In this document: positions 34,898-43,763 of the stretch, in pieces
How the letters are laid out: each line of letters begins with the position of its first letter
Position numbering within the stretch: the stretch's first letter is position 1
Assembly: GCF_043633585.1 (NCBI RefSeq)
Contig: NZ_CP141832.1
Location: 3,689,648 to 3,753,647 of the forward strand
Direction: 5' to 3'
Length of the DNA: 64,000 nt
Origin: Lacrimispora sinapis
GTDB lineage: Bacteria; Bacillota; Clostridia; Lachnospirales; Lachnospiraceae
Position numbers and translations under genes: made by a program
The notes under the pieces: model-generated
What the model was told of the DNA's origin: nothing
The model's input: the letters and a program-made list of their open reading frames with translations, nothing else
Databases searched by the model: none

Positions 34898-35452
34898 TTA
34901 ATATTTTATAATTTCTGTCCCTAATCTATAGGCAGTTTGTTTAGATTGCTCATTTTTAGAAACCTCTACCTCATATGTGCTCACATTAAAGTTTTGTATA
35001 AACTTCATCCCAAGATATTGGGAAAGCATAGCGATGGATTGAGTAATATTGGGGACCCCTGCATTGAGTTCATTGCTATCTCCATAGGTAGTTAACAATA
35101 CAACTTTTTTATTTAATAAAGTATTATAATCCACTGCATGCAACCGGTCTAAAAAAGTTTTTAACTGTCCAGACATATTAAAAACATAAACGGGAGTAGC
35201 AAAAACTAAAACATCAGCTTTTTCAACACTTTTATAAATATTCTGCATATCATCCTTTATTACACACGGACTTTTACTGCTTTTCTGGCAGGCATTGCAA
35301 CCTCTACAATACTGTATGTTTTTTGATTGGAGAAAAATTGTTTCTACTTGTGGTGAAGGATTTAAATCCTCTGCACCTTTTAAATATTCTTTCAATAAAA
35401 TAGCTGTATTGCCTTTATTTCGTGGGCTTGCTAAAATGGATAGTATGTTCAT
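34898..35452 (-). CDS. NADPH-dependent FMN reductase / iron-sulfur-type flavodoxin
   Basis: A 184-aa flavodoxin-fold protein. The N-terminal phosphate loop is ILASPRNKGNTAILL. A CRGCNACQ motif with a further Cys (PCVIKDDM) resembles the compact cluster of iron-sulfur flavoproteins. ATPVYVFNMSGQLKTFLDRL is the flavin-contacting segment. It is the first gene of the pair under the TGCAnnn...TGCA operator and presumably an electrophile or oxidative-stress reductase. Confidence 0.88.
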   Translation of the reverse strand: MNILSILASPRNKGNTAILLKEYLKGAEDLNPSPQVETIFLQSKNIQYCRGCNACQKSSKSPCVIKDDMQNIYKSVEKADVLVFATPVYVFNMSGQLKTFLDRLHAVDYNTLLNKKVVLLTTYGDSNELNAGVPNITQSIAMLSQYLGMKFIQNFNVSTYEVEVSKNEQSKQTAYRLGTEIIKY

Positions 35453-35499
35453 AATTACTCCTTTCTTTCATTTAACTTGGTGATAATACGATACTTTAG

Positions 35500-35520
35500 T
35501 GCACACATATGCACATTATA
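35500..35520 (-). promoter_or_regulatory. -10 box and operator of the flavodoxin pair
   Basis: Minus strand: TATAAT (35515-35520), then TGCATATGTGTGCA (35500-35513) covering the expected start site. The operator differs in one of 14 positions from the one in the regulator promoter. No good -35 is seen. Confidence 0.7.
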
Positions 35521-35527
35521 GTATTTT

Positions 35528-35550
35528 TAAAAAGGCAATCTTGCCTTTTT
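35528..35550. terminator. Terminator after the winged-helix regulator
   Basis: AAAAAGGCAA pairs with TTGCCTTTTT around a two-base loop, with A and T runs on both sides. It lies just after the regulator stop. Confidence 0.75.
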
Positions 35551-35555
35551 AAATT

Positions 35556-35882
35556 TCATTGCTGTATTAATTCTTTTAAATTACTTGCTGTTAATTCAAA
35601 TTTTTCAAGAATATATTTATCGTTCAATTCATAAAAAACATTCCTATTCTTTTTAATCTTATTAACTATCTCATATCTGTACATTAAATCCAAGTGTCTT
35701 GAAATAACGGAACGATGCTGTGTGAAATTATCAGAGATATCTTTGATATTCTTAGTGCCGTTTATAGCCAAGTATTTCATAATATCACATCGTACCGGAT
35801 CAAACAAAGTCTTAAAAAATTCAAAATCAATGCTTTCTTCTATTTCTTTGGTACATTCTAAAATCAAATTATTATTATTCAT
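35556..35882 (-). CDS. ArsR-like winged-helix transcriptional regulator
   Basis: A 108-aa regulator with a winged-helix core (DPVRCDIMKYLAINGTKNIKD then ISRHLDLMYRYEIVNKIKK). AAGGTGAT precedes the ATG at 35882; a longer frame reaching 35930 runs through the promoter and is rejected. It has one internal Cys (LILECTKE) and CDIM, possible redox or metal sensors. Matching operators in its own promoter and in the flavodoxin promoter suggest it represses both, like DUF24/QsrR-type electrophile sensors, although the operator link is inferred. Confidence 0.82.
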   Translation of the reverse strand: MNNNNLILECTKEIEESIDFEFFKTLFDPVRCDIMKYLAINGTKNIKDISDNFTQHRSVISRHLDLMYRYEIVNKIKKNRNVFYELNDKYILEKFELTASNLKELIQQ

Positions 35883-35900
35883 ATTTATCACCTTGATTAC

Positions 35901-35930
35901 ATTATATATGCACACACATGCATTTGTCAA
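35901..35930 (-). promoter_or_regulatory. Promoter and operator of the ArsR-like regulator
   Basis: Minus strand: TTGACA (35925-35930), an 18-base spacer and TATAAT (35901-35906). TGCATGTGTGTGCA (35909-35922) lies wholly inside the spacer, ideal for repression. Confidence 0.78.
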
Positions 35931-35951
35931 CAGTTTTTATTGATATAAAAT

Positions 35952-35985
35952 AAAAAGACCGCCTGCAACTGCAGAACGGCCTTCT
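35952..35985 (-). terminator. Terminator of adhE
   Basis: GGCCG..CTGCA pairs with TGCAG.CGGTC on the minus strand, followed by TTTTTATTTT, about 15 bases after the adhE stop. Confidence 0.82.
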
Positions 35986-35999
35986 TACTCTATCTTATT

Positions 36000-38615
36000 T
36001 TATTTACCATAGTAAGCTTTTAAATACATTTCCTTAATCTCACTGAACAGAGGATATCTTGGGTTTGCACCGGTACACTGATCATCAAATGCATTTTCAA
36101 CCATTTCATCAAGAGTCTCTAAGAAGTATTTCTCATCTACCCCATAATCCTTAATGGTAGCCTTGATTCCCACTGCTTTTTTCAGTTCCTCAATCTTAAC
36201 AAGGAATTTTTTAAATACATCGGCATCATCTTTTCCTTCTACCCCGCAGAAGCGTGCACATTCCGCATATCTTGCCAGTGTATGAGGATACTGGTACTGG
36301 GAGAAGGTTCCCATCTTAGCCGGTGCTTCCGAAGCGTTAAATTCCATTACCAGAGTAATCAAGAGGGCATTTGCCACACCATGAGGAATGTGATGGTATG
36401 CACCTAATTTATGGGCCATGGAATGACATACTCCCAAGAAGGCGTTATTAAAGGACATACCTGCCATACAGGAGGCGTCTGCCATCTTGCATCTTGCCTC
36501 TACATTAGTACCGTCATTGTAAGCGGTCGGCAGATATTCAAATACGTTCTTCATCGCCTTCAAAGCCAGACCATCGGTGTAATCCGAAGCCATAATGGAA
36601 GCATAAGCCTCTAATGCATGAGTCAGAACATCAATACCGGAAGCACTGGTTAAGCCCTTTGGCTGGCTCATCATGTTGTCTGCGTCAACGATGGACATAT
36701 TTGGCATCAGCTGATAATCTGCAAGAGGATATTTAACCCCTGTTTCCTGATCTGTGATAACCGCAAAGGAAGTCACCTCGGAACCGGTACCGGAAGAGGT
36801 AGGAATGGCTACAAAGTAAGCCTTTTCTCCCATTTTCGGGAAGGTATAAACCCTCTTTCTAATATCCATAAAACGCATTGCCATATCCTGGAAGTCAACC
36901 TCCGGATGCTCATACATCACCCACATGATCTTGCCTGCATCCATGGCGGAACCGCCGCCCAGTGCAATGATGGTATCTGGCTGGAATGCTCTCATGGCAG
37001 CTGCACCTGCCTGTGCATTGGCAAGGGTCGGATCTGGCTGAACATCGGAAAATACAGTGTAAACAATGCCCATTTCGTTTAATTTATCTGTGATCGGCTT
37101 GGTATAGCCATTCATATAAAGGAAAGAGTCCGTAACAACAAACGCTCTCTTTTTGTTATATACAGCTTTTAATTCGCTCAGTGCTACTGGCATACAGCCT
37201 TTTTTAAAGTAAACCTTCTCCGGATTTCTGAACCACAGCATGTTCTCTCTCCTCTCTGCAACGGTCTTGATATTGAGCAGATGTTTCACGCCAACATTTT
37301 CAGAAACAGAGTTTCCGCCCCAGGAACCGCAGCCCAGAGTCAAGGATGGCTGTAATTTAAAGTTATAAAGATCACCGATACCGCCGTGAGAAGACGGTGT
37401 ATTGATCAGGATTCGGCAGGTCTTCATCGCCGCTGCATGTTTTGTTATCTTTTCCTGTTCATTTACATTCACATACAAAGAAGCGGTATGGCCGTAGCCG
37501 CCGTCAGCAACCAGCTGCTCTGCCTTTTCAATGGCCTCATCAAAGGTTTTTGCCTTATACATTGCAAGAACCGGAGAAAGCTTCTCATGGGCAAATTCTT
37601 CTTCAATATGAACGTTTTCCACTTCACCAATAAGGATCTTTGTGGATTCCGGTACATCAACTCCTGCAAGCTTTGCTATGGTATGAGCCTTTTGTCCAAC
37701 GATCTTTGCATTCAGTGCGCCGTTGATGATAATGGTCTTACGAACCTTATCAAGCTCTTCGCCCTTTAAGAAATAACATCCGCGAACCGCAAATTCTTTT
37801 TTCACAGCTTCATAAACCTTCTCAAGAACCGTTACAGACTGCTCTGAAGCACAGATCATACCATTATCAAATGTTTTAGAATGAATGATAGAGTTTACTG
37901 CCATCTTTACATCAGCCGTATCGTCAATGATAACAGGGGTATTGCCTGCACCAACGCCCAGTGCCGGTTTGCCGGAAGAATAAGCCGCTTTTACCATACC
38001 AGGGCCACCTGTTGCCAGAATGATGTCCGCACCCTTCATAACCTCATTGGTCAGCTCCAGGGAAGGAACGTCAATCCAGCCGATGATGCCTTCCGGTGCA
38101 CCAGCTTTTACTGCCGCGTCAAGAACCACTTTCGCTGCCGCAATGGTAGAATTCTTTGCACGTGGATGAGGAGAAATAATAATGGCATTTCTGGTCTTCA
38201 AGCAGATGAGTGTCTTGAAGATTGCAGTAGAAGTCGGGTTTGTGGTGGGAATAACTGCGGCCACAAGACCAATTGGCTCTGCAATTTTTTTGATGCCGTA
38301 AGCTTTATCTTCTTCAATGACACCACAGGTCTTAGTATCCTTATAAGCATTATAAATATATTCCGCTGCATAGTTGTTTTTAATGACCTTATCTTCTACA
38401 ACCCCCATGCCGGTTTCTTCCACCGCCATTTTTGCCAATGGAATTCTTAATTTGTTTGCTGCGCTTGCTGCTTCATAAAAAATCTTATCTACTTGTTCCT
38501 GTGTAAAGGTAGCAAATACTCTCTGCGCCTCTTTCATGGCTTCCATCTTTGCAATCAGGGAATCTACATTATCAATAAGCTCTGGGATTCTTACCTGTTC
38601 TTCTTTCTTTGCCAT
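36000..38615 (-). CDS. adhE: Bifunctional acetaldehyde-CoA / alcohol dehydrogenase AdhE
   Basis: Converts acetyl-CoA to acetaldehyde and then ethanol, regenerating NAD+ during fermentation. At 871 aa it has the usual fusion: an N-terminal aldehyde dehydrogenase domain with the catalytic cysteine in GMICASEQSV, and a C-terminal iron-dependent alcohol dehydrogenase with LGGGSAMDAGK and the metal-site histidines in GVCHSMAHKLGAYHHIPHG. Such proteins assemble into spirosomes. GGAGGAG precedes the ATG. It is monocistronic, under a full-consensus promoter. Confidence 0.98.
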   Translation of the reverse strand: MAKKEEQVRIPELIDNVDSLIAKMEAMKEAQRVFATFTQEQVDKIFYEAASAANKLRIPLAKMAVEETGMGVVEDKVIKNNYAAEYIYNAYKDTKTCGVIEEDKAYGIKKIAEPIGLVAAVIPTTNPTSTAIFKTLICLKTRNAIIISPHPRAKNSTIAAAKVVLDAAVKAGAPEGIIGWIDVPSLELTNEVMKGADIILATGGPGMVKAAYSSGKPALGVGAGNTPVIIDDTADVKMAVNSIIHSKTFDNGMICASEQSVTVLEKVYEAVKKEFAVRGCYFLKGEELDKVRKTIIINGALNAKIVGQKAHTIAKLAGVDVPESTKILIGEVENVHIEEEFAHEKLSPVLAMYKAKTFDEAIEKAEQLVADGGYGHTASLYVNVNEQEKITKHAAAMKTCRILINTPSSHGGIGDLYNFKLQPSLTLGCGSWGGNSVSENVGVKHLLNIKTVAERRENMLWFRNPEKVYFKKGCMPVALSELKAVYNKKRAFVVTDSFLYMNGYTKPITDKLNEMGIVYTVFSDVQPDPTLANAQAGAAAMRAFQPDTIIALGGGSAMDAGKIMWVMYEHPEVDFQDMAMRFMDIRKRVYTFPKMGEKAYFVAIPTSSGTGSEVTSFAVITDQETGVKYPLADYQLMPNMSIVDADNMMSQPKGLTSASGIDVLTHALEAYASIMASDYTDGLALKAMKNVFEYLPTAYNDGTNVEARCKMADASCMAGMSFNNAFLGVCHSMAHKLGAYHHIPHGVANALLITLVMEFNASEAPAKMGTFSQYQYPHTLARYAECARFCGVEGKDDADVFKKFLVKIEELKKAVGIKATIKDYGVDEKYFLETLDEMVENAFDDQCTGANPRYPLFSEIKEMYLKAYYGK

Positions 38616-38674
38616 CTTAAATCTCCTCCAATTTTATGTGCTGATAAAAGGTTTGCCAAGTTCGATATTTTTTT

Positions 38675-38722
38675 AACGATCTATCGTAATTTCATTATAT
38701 GTTATTGTTATTTTTTTGTCAA
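38675..38722 (-). promoter_or_regulatory. adhE promoter with downstream inverted repeat
   Basis: Minus strand: TTGACA (38717-38722), a 17-base spacer and TATAAT (38694-38699), a full sigma-A consensus. Just downstream, over the expected start site, is the inverted repeat ACGAT-N2-ATCGT, a candidate repressor site. No canonical Rex site (TTGTTAA-like) is visible. Confidence 0.8.
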
Positions 38723-38759
38723 TATGTTTTTGTATTATTTTTTTCTCTGAACGCTTTTA

Positions 38760-39049
38760 CGGTTTTCTAATAGCAAGCCTTCTTCCTTATTTTAAAATTG
38801 CTGAATCAAGACTGATACTTTGAACTTTCACGAAAAAAATCCCTGGAGTGGGAAGAATCATAATAACTGTAAAACTATGAACGGATTTAAAAACTTGGCA
38901 ATCCGTACCATGTATGTTATAGTTAGCCCTGGAACCATACTATTCTGTACAGACTCTGAAAATCATGAAAAATAGCTTAAAAGCTGGATTTTTATTGATA
39001 TGATCTGACTATGGACGGTTTCAGAGAAAGATAAGGGGATTAAAGAAAT
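38760..39049. other. Intergenic stretch between adhE and coaW
   Basis: About 290 bases without a supported gene. One imperfect hairpin (ACGGATT with AATCCGT near 38881-38907) is present but has no T run. No RNA family was recognised. Confidence 0.4.
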
Positions 39050-39892
39050 ATGAAAATTACAATTGGCATAGATCTTGGGGGCAGCACCACGAAAATTGTA
39101 GGATTTCAGGATCATAAATTAAAAATACCAACCTTTGTAAAGGCAGATAACCCCATCGCCTCTCTTTTTGGAGCGCTGGGAAAGTTTATTTACGATAATA
39201 ACATCCAGTTGAATGAAATAGAAAAGATCATGCTTACAGGGGTGGGAAGTGCCTATGTGGAGCAGCCGCTGTACGGGATTCCTACTTTTAAAGTCGATGA
39301 ATTTATTTCCAACGGGCTGGGAGGACAATATTTTACGGGGCTGAAGGACTTGATCGTGGTCAGTATGGGAACCGGGACCTCCCTTGTGCAGGTAAACGGT
39401 GACAAAATTGTTCACACCGGCGGCATTGGCATTGGGGGCGGAACCATTGTGGGACTTTCCAGCCTTTTATTAAAAACCCAGGACATTGCCCAGATCATGG
39501 ACCTGGCAAGCAGAGGCAATTTAAGCAACATTGATCTTCAGATTCACGATATCTCAAAGAATGCTCTGCCTGGTCTTCCGCTTACTGCCACAGCCTCAAA
39601 TTTTGGTAAAGTACGGAATCTGGTTTCCGAAGAAGACATTGCCATCGGAATCATCCATATGGTACTCCAGGTCATTGGAAAATCAGCGATTTTGTCTGCT
39701 TTAAACAGCAATATCAATGATTTCGTTATGACCGGAAATCTGGTTAAGTTTCCTCAATGCAAGGAGATCTTCCAGTCCCTGGAATCCATGTTTGATGTCC
39801 ATTTCATCATCCCGGAACAGGCAGAATACAGCACTGCCATCGGTGCGGCGTTGACAGAAGAACGCCATATGGAAATGAAACAGGTCTTATAA
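39050..39892 (+). CDS. coaW: Type II pantothenate kinase
   Basis: Phosphorylates pantothenate, the first step of coenzyme A synthesis. At 280 aa it has the ASKHA-fold phosphate loop GIDLGGSTTKIVGF and the type II signature VVSMGTGTSLVQV followed by GGIGIGGGTIVGLSSLL. This form is typical of staphylococci and many Clostridia. AAGGGG precedes the ATG. Some related BadF/BcrAD ATPases share the fold, but the signature favours CoaW. Confidence 0.85.
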   Translation: MKITIGIDLGGSTTKIVGFQDHKLKIPTFVKADNPIASLFGALGKFIYDNNIQLNEIEKIMLTGVGSAYVEQPLYGIPTFKVDEFISNGLGGQYFTGLKDLIVVSMGTGTSLVQVNGDKIVHTGGIGIGGGTIVGLSSLLLKTQDIAQIMDLASRGNLSNIDLQIHDISKNALPGLPLTATASNFGKVRNLVSEEDIAIGIIHMVLQVIGKSAILSALNSNINDFVMTGNLVKFPQCKEIFQSLESMFDVHFIIPEQAEYSTAIGAALTEERHMEMKQVL

Positions 39893-39991
39893 TTTCATTG
39901 TAACGACTTATATTACGGCCGCCGGTAAGAGTATTTACGGCCACTCTGCTTTTCTTCCACGATCTGAAACCACATCAAAATATCAATACAT

Positions 39992-40026
39992 AAAAACAGG
40001 TGCAGCTTTTGCCGCACCTGTTTTTA
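39992..40026. terminator. Shared terminator between coaW and the parAB operon
   Basis: ACAGGTGC (39996-40003) pairs with GCACCTGT (40014-40021), flanked by A and T runs. On the minus strand it overlaps the stop region of the DUF4446 gene. Confidence 0.8.
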
Positions 40027-40530
40027 TGAGTGATATCCCAATGCTTGTTCCAAAGCATCTTTTTCTTCACTTCCAAGTAATACTTCTGTTTCTCCCCGGT
40101 CTACCTCTTTAATGTATACATAACACCCTTCTCTGCTATGAACAGAGTTTAAAACAAACCCGGTATTGGTGTAATCAAGCAATGCCATGGCAAAGCTCAA
40201 ATTACCTCCCATTCCCTTAAATGCATTATATTTAACAAGCCCAAACTTTTGAAGGGCTCTTCTGTAATTTTTATTGGTATTGCGAAGGGAATCTTTATTG
40301 GCTCTGTCTTCTGATTTTAACTCTGCGATATCTTCCATCTGGCCCATAATAATATCTTCCAGGGTTTCTGCGTCTTTTCCCCTCATAAAATAATCGTATC
40401 TGCGATACAGCTTTCTCATCTGAATCAGACATATGATCACAATAATCATAAGTATGATGGTAATTACAGCCAATCCAATCATCAAATATGCAGGATCCAT
40501 TGGCAGCTGACTCAATACACTGTTATCCAT
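40024..40530 (-). CDS. DUF4446 membrane protein
   Basis: A 168-aa protein with one N-terminal membrane helix (about residues 14-38, MIGLAVITIILMIIVIICLI), a charged coiled segment and a small C-terminal domain containing FKGMGGNLSFAMALLD. This is the DUF4446 family, regularly found immediately after parB in Clostridia. Its function is unknown. It lies 24 bases after parB and is the last gene of the parA-parB transcript. Confidence 0.85.
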   Translation of the reverse strand: MDNSVLSQLPMDPAYLMIGLAVITIILMIIVIICLIQMRKLYRRYDYFMRGKDAETLEDIIMGQMEDIAELKSEDRANKDSLRNTNKNYRRALQKFGLVKYNAFKGMGGNLSFAMALLDYTNTGFVLNSVHSREGCYVYIKEVDRGETEVLLGSEEKDALEQALGYHS

Positions 40531-40554
40531 TCTTTCGTCCTCACTTCCATGATG

Positions 40555-41505
40555 TTACCTTATGGATTCTATTAACTCTACTATTCTTTCCAATTCTGCC
40601 TCAGAATAATACTCAATTTCAACTCTTCCTTTATTTTTATCCTTCCGGTTGATGCTGACTTTCGTACCCATAGCAGTTTTCATTCGATCTTCCAATTCAC
40701 GGAATATAAAAGTTAAACTCTCATCCTCTTCTTTTTTTTCCTTTGGTTCCTTCTTTTTTGATAAAGATTTTACCAGTTTTTCAACCTCGCGTACACTTAA
40801 ATTCTCTGCTACAATTTTTCCTGCAAGCTGGAACTGAAGTTCCTGATCCTCCACTGACAGAAGTGCTCTGGCATGACCGCCTGTGATCTGATTTTGAATC
40901 AACATTTCCTGAACCCGTTCATCAAGCTTTAACAATCGCATACTGTTGGTAATTGTAACACGGCTTTTCGCGACCCGGGCAGCAATTTCTTCCTGTTTTA
41001 AGCTGAATTCATGCATCAGCCGTTGATATGCCTTTGCTTCTTCAATTGGGTTTAAGTCTTCTCTTTGAACGTTTTCGATCAATGCAATTTCCATGGACTG
41101 CTGCTTTGTATATTCCCGGATAACCACCGGTACTTCTTTCAGTCCTGCAAGCTTTGCTGCTCTCCATCGGCGTTCTCCTGCTATGATCTCATAGTAATCC
41201 CCTCTTTTTTGCACCAAAAGAGGCTGCAGAACTCCATATTCCTTCATGGATTCCGCCAGTTCAAGAAGGGATTCTTCACGGAATTCCATTCTCGGCTGAT
41301 CCCGGTTTGGCTCAATGGAAGATAATTTCAGAAACATTTCCCTTCCCGTTTCTAACTCCCGTACCTCTTCCTTTTTTGCCTCTTTATTGATTGAAGAGTC
41401 CACTTTTATTTGATTTTTCGACTCCTGTTCTTCCGCCGCTGACTCCATTACTTCATCTCCAAAAATTGCTCCAAGTCCTTTTCCTAAACCTGTTCTCTTT
41501 GCCAT
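40555..41505 (-). CDS. parB: Chromosome-partitioning protein ParB (Spo0J)
   Basis: A 316-aa CTP-dependent DNA clamp that loads at parS. The N-terminal ParB domain has PRMEFREESLLELAESM and the CTP-binding GERRWRAAKLAG; the helix-turn-helix is LKQEEIAARVAKSRVTITNS; an acidic/lysine-rich linker leads to the C-terminal dimerisation domain. Three perfect parS sites are present upstream. It is separated from parA by two bases. Confidence 0.96.
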   Translation of the reverse strand: MAKRTGLGKGLGAIFGDEVMESAAEEQESKNQIKVDSSINKEAKKEEVRELETGREMFLKLSSIEPNRDQPRMEFREESLLELAESMKEYGVLQPLLVQKRGDYYEIIAGERRWRAAKLAGLKEVPVVIREYTKQQSMEIALIENVQREDLNPIEEAKAYQRLMHEFSLKQEEIAARVAKSRVTITNSMRLLKLDERVQEMLIQNQITGGHARALLSVEDQELQFQLAGKIVAENLSVREVEKLVKSLSKKKEPKEKKEEDESLTFIFRELEDRMKTAMGTKVSINRKDKNKGRVEIEYYSEAELERIVELIESIR

Positions 41506-41507
41506 AG

Positions 41508-42278
41508 CTAGATCTCTTCTCCTCTGCTTATTACTTCGGCCGCCAGTAACCGGTAGCTTTCTGCTCCCGCTGATCTGGAATCGTACAAATTTATTGGCAT
41601 TCCATGACTGGGTGCCTCTGCCAGTCTGACATTTCTGGGTATAATGGTTTTATAAATATTCTGGTTTAAATTATTTTTTACACTTTCCACAACTTCCAAT
41701 GAAAGGTTTGTCCTTGCGTCGTACATGGTAAAGACCACTCCTTCCATCTCCAAAGAGGGATTGAGCTTCTTTTTTACCAAATTTACAGTTTTTAGCACCT
41801 GACTTAACCCTTCCAATGCATAATACTCACATTGAATTGGCACTAATACGGTGTTTGCAGCTGTTAAAGCATTGATTGTCAAAAGATTTAATGACGGTGG
41901 ACAATCTATGATAATATAATCATAGTTTTTCTTTATTTTTTCAAGATATGTTTTAAGGAGGATTTCTTTGTTTTCAATTTCCAGTAACTCAATTTCTGCT
42001 CCAGCCAACTCTACATTTGATGGCAGCATATCCAAATTTTCCTGGACATTGGTAATTAGACAATCTTCAATTTCACATTCTCCTACCAGCAGATCATAGA
42101 TGGTTCGATCCAAGGTGCTTTTTTCAATTCCGAGCCCGCTGGTTTCATTTCCCTGTGGGTCAAAATCCACAGCTAATACCTGTTGTCCTGATTCCGCAAG
42201 ACAAGCAGATAGGTTAATCGCAGTAGTCGTTTTACCGACTCCGCCTTTCTGGTTTGCTATCGCAATGATTCTTCCCAT
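41508..42278 (-). CDS. parA: Chromosome-partitioning ATPase ParA (Soj)
   Basis: A 256-aa deviant Walker ATPase that moves ParB-parS complexes over the nucleoid. Key motifs are KGGVGKTTTAINL (deviant Walker A), VDFDPQGNETSGLG (switch I) and IIIDCPPSLNLLT (Walker B). The length fits Soj-type ParA without an extra N-terminal domain. A parS site lies 115 bases upstream of its start, which may couple its transcription to ParB loading. Confidence 0.96.
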   Translation of the reverse strand: MGRIIAIANQKGGVGKTTTAINLSACLAESGQQVLAVDFDPQGNETSGLGIEKSTLDRTIYDLLVGECEIEDCLITNVQENLDMLPSNVELAGAEIELLEIENKEILLKTYLEKIKKNYDYIIIDCPPSLNLLTINALTAANTVLVPIQCEYYALEGLSQVLKTVNLVKKKLNPSLEMEGVVFTMYDARTNLSLEVVESVKNNLNQNIYKTIIPRNVRLAEAPSHGMPINLYDSRSAGAESYRLLAAEVISRGEEI

Positions 42279-42392
42279 TATTCATTTTCTCCTGTTAAAA
42301 CATCCGGAAATTGCAGTTCAAACTAGAGTATAGCATATTTTATTTTTTTTTCCTATGGTTTCCTGTAAAAAAAATACATAATTTATAAAAAA

Positions 42393-42408
42393 TGTTTCAC
42401 GTGAAACA
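42393..42408. promoter_or_regulatory. parS site 1
   Basis: Perfect 16-base palindrome TGTTTCACGTGAAACA, the ParB/Spo0J loading site, between divergent parA and the alpha/beta hydrolase. Confidence 0.95.
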
Positions 42409-42445
42409 TTTTTCCAAGTTTAAGAATAAATTAATATGTTTTCCG

Positions 42446-42474
42446 TTGTAAGTACATATTGATTATATTATAAT
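42446..42474 (+). promoter_or_regulatory. Promoter of the alpha/beta hydrolase
   Basis: TTGTAA (42446-42451), a 17-base spacer and TATAAT (42469-42474), 35 bases before the start codon. Confidence 0.7.
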
Positions 42475-42508
42475 AGGAAAAGATAAGTCTACTTTTAGGA
42501 GGGAAATA

Positions 42509-43459
42509 ATGAAAACAAAGAACAAATTACTGACTCTTCTCATTCTATCTGCCAGTGCTGCTACTGCTACTGCTGTTATTAATAAATGCATTAAACTATC
42601 AGCGACCTCCAAGAATTTACTAGCCGATACAAAAGCTCACTGCTACAAATGGCGTTTTGGAAACATTCATTATACAAAAACCGGAACCGGAAAACCGCTT
42701 TTATTGATTCATGATTTGGCTGCTCATGCCAGCGGATACGAATGGAATCAAATGATAACTTCTTTAAAAGATCATTATACGGTTTATACCATTGATCTTT
42801 TGGGATGTGGCCGTTCTGAAAAGCCTGATCTCACTTACACCAACTATCTCTACGTGCAGATGATTTCGGATTTTATTAAATCAGAAATCGGACATCGGAC
42901 CAATGTCATTGCTTCCGGGGCTTCTTCTGCTCTCGCAGTTATGGCATGCAACAATGCCCCGGAACTGTTTGACCAGATCATGCTGATTAATCCGGACAGT
43001 CTTCTCATGTGCAGTCAGATTCCTAACAAACACGGAAAACTGTATAAGTTTATTTTGGACCTGCCCATTATTGGCACTCTTCTGTATCATATCGCTACCA
43101 GTAAAAAGGCGATCAAAGAGGAATTTACCAGAGACTATTTTTCCAATCCATACTCTGTTAAAACATCACTCATTGATGCTTATTATGAATCCGCCCACTT
43201 GGGAGATTCTCCAAAATCTCTCTATGCCAGTGTAAAATGCAATTATACGAAATGTAATATCGTAAATGCACTGAAAAAAATCAACAACAGCATCTATATT
43301 GTAGGGGGAAGTGATATGGATCATATTGAAGATATAATACAAGAATATCAAAGATACAATCCAGCGATTGAAAGCTCATATGTTCCACATTCCAAATATC
43401 TTCCTCAGTTGGAAAATCCTTCCGAGCTGTTGCATATGATTCAGATGTTTTTTGTTTAG
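42509..43459 (+). CDS. Membrane-anchored or exported alpha/beta hydrolase
   Basis: A 316-aa protein. Its N-terminus (KTKNKLLTLLILSASAATAT) looks like a signal or signal-anchor. The alpha/beta hydrolase core has LLLIHDLAAHASGYEW as oxyanion region, YTIDLLGCGRSEKPD, and a nucleophile elbow reading ASGASSALAV, where the usual GxSxG second glycine is alanine. A candidate acid is GGSDMDHI and a histidine lies in VPHSKYLP. It is flanked by parS sites inside the partition region. The function is unknown. Confidence 0.75.
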   Translation: MKTKNKLLTLLILSASAATATAVINKCIKLSATSKNLLADTKAHCYKWRFGNIHYTKTGTGKPLLLIHDLAAHASGYEWNQMITSLKDHYTVYTIDLLGCGRSEKPDLTYTNYLYVQMISDFIKSEIGHRTNVIASGASSALAVMACNNAPELFDQIMLINPDSLLMCSQIPNKHGKLYKFILDLPIIGTLLYHIATSKKAIKEEFTRDYFSNPYSVKTSLIDAYYESAHLGDSPKSLYASVKCNYTKCNIVNALKKINNSIYIVGGSDMDHIEDIIQEYQRYNPAIESSYVPHSKYLPQLENPSELLHMIQMFFV

Positions 43460-43547
43460 ACGGATTAATACTTTTTGATTTTAGATTTGAAATTTATATG
43501 TGAGATTTATATGAGATTATTTCCAGGGTTTTTAATGATTTATAAAG

Positions 43548-43594
43548 AAAGTTTATGGGCAGATCCTTATGGATCTCTTCATAAACTTTTTGTT
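43548..43594 (+). terminator. Terminator after the alpha/beta hydrolase
   Basis: AAAGTTTATG..AGATCC pairs with GGATCT..CATAAACTTT, followed by TTTTT. Confidence 0.85.
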
Positions 43595-43763
43595 TAGCTG
43601 CAAAACTTATTGAGCAAGATTTTTCTTTTGTGATACTTTCTTCTACTTTAAATTTATTTATATCTATATACTATTATTTCTATAAACTTATTACAAGCAT
43701 TTAGCCTTGAATTATTAATAGAACAACTATACTCATTATATATAATTTTATATATATGTCTAT

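Noticed and set aside
37386..38450. Long plus-strand ORFs inside adhE
   Set aside because: They are antisense shadows of a strongly conserved gene and have no binding sites.
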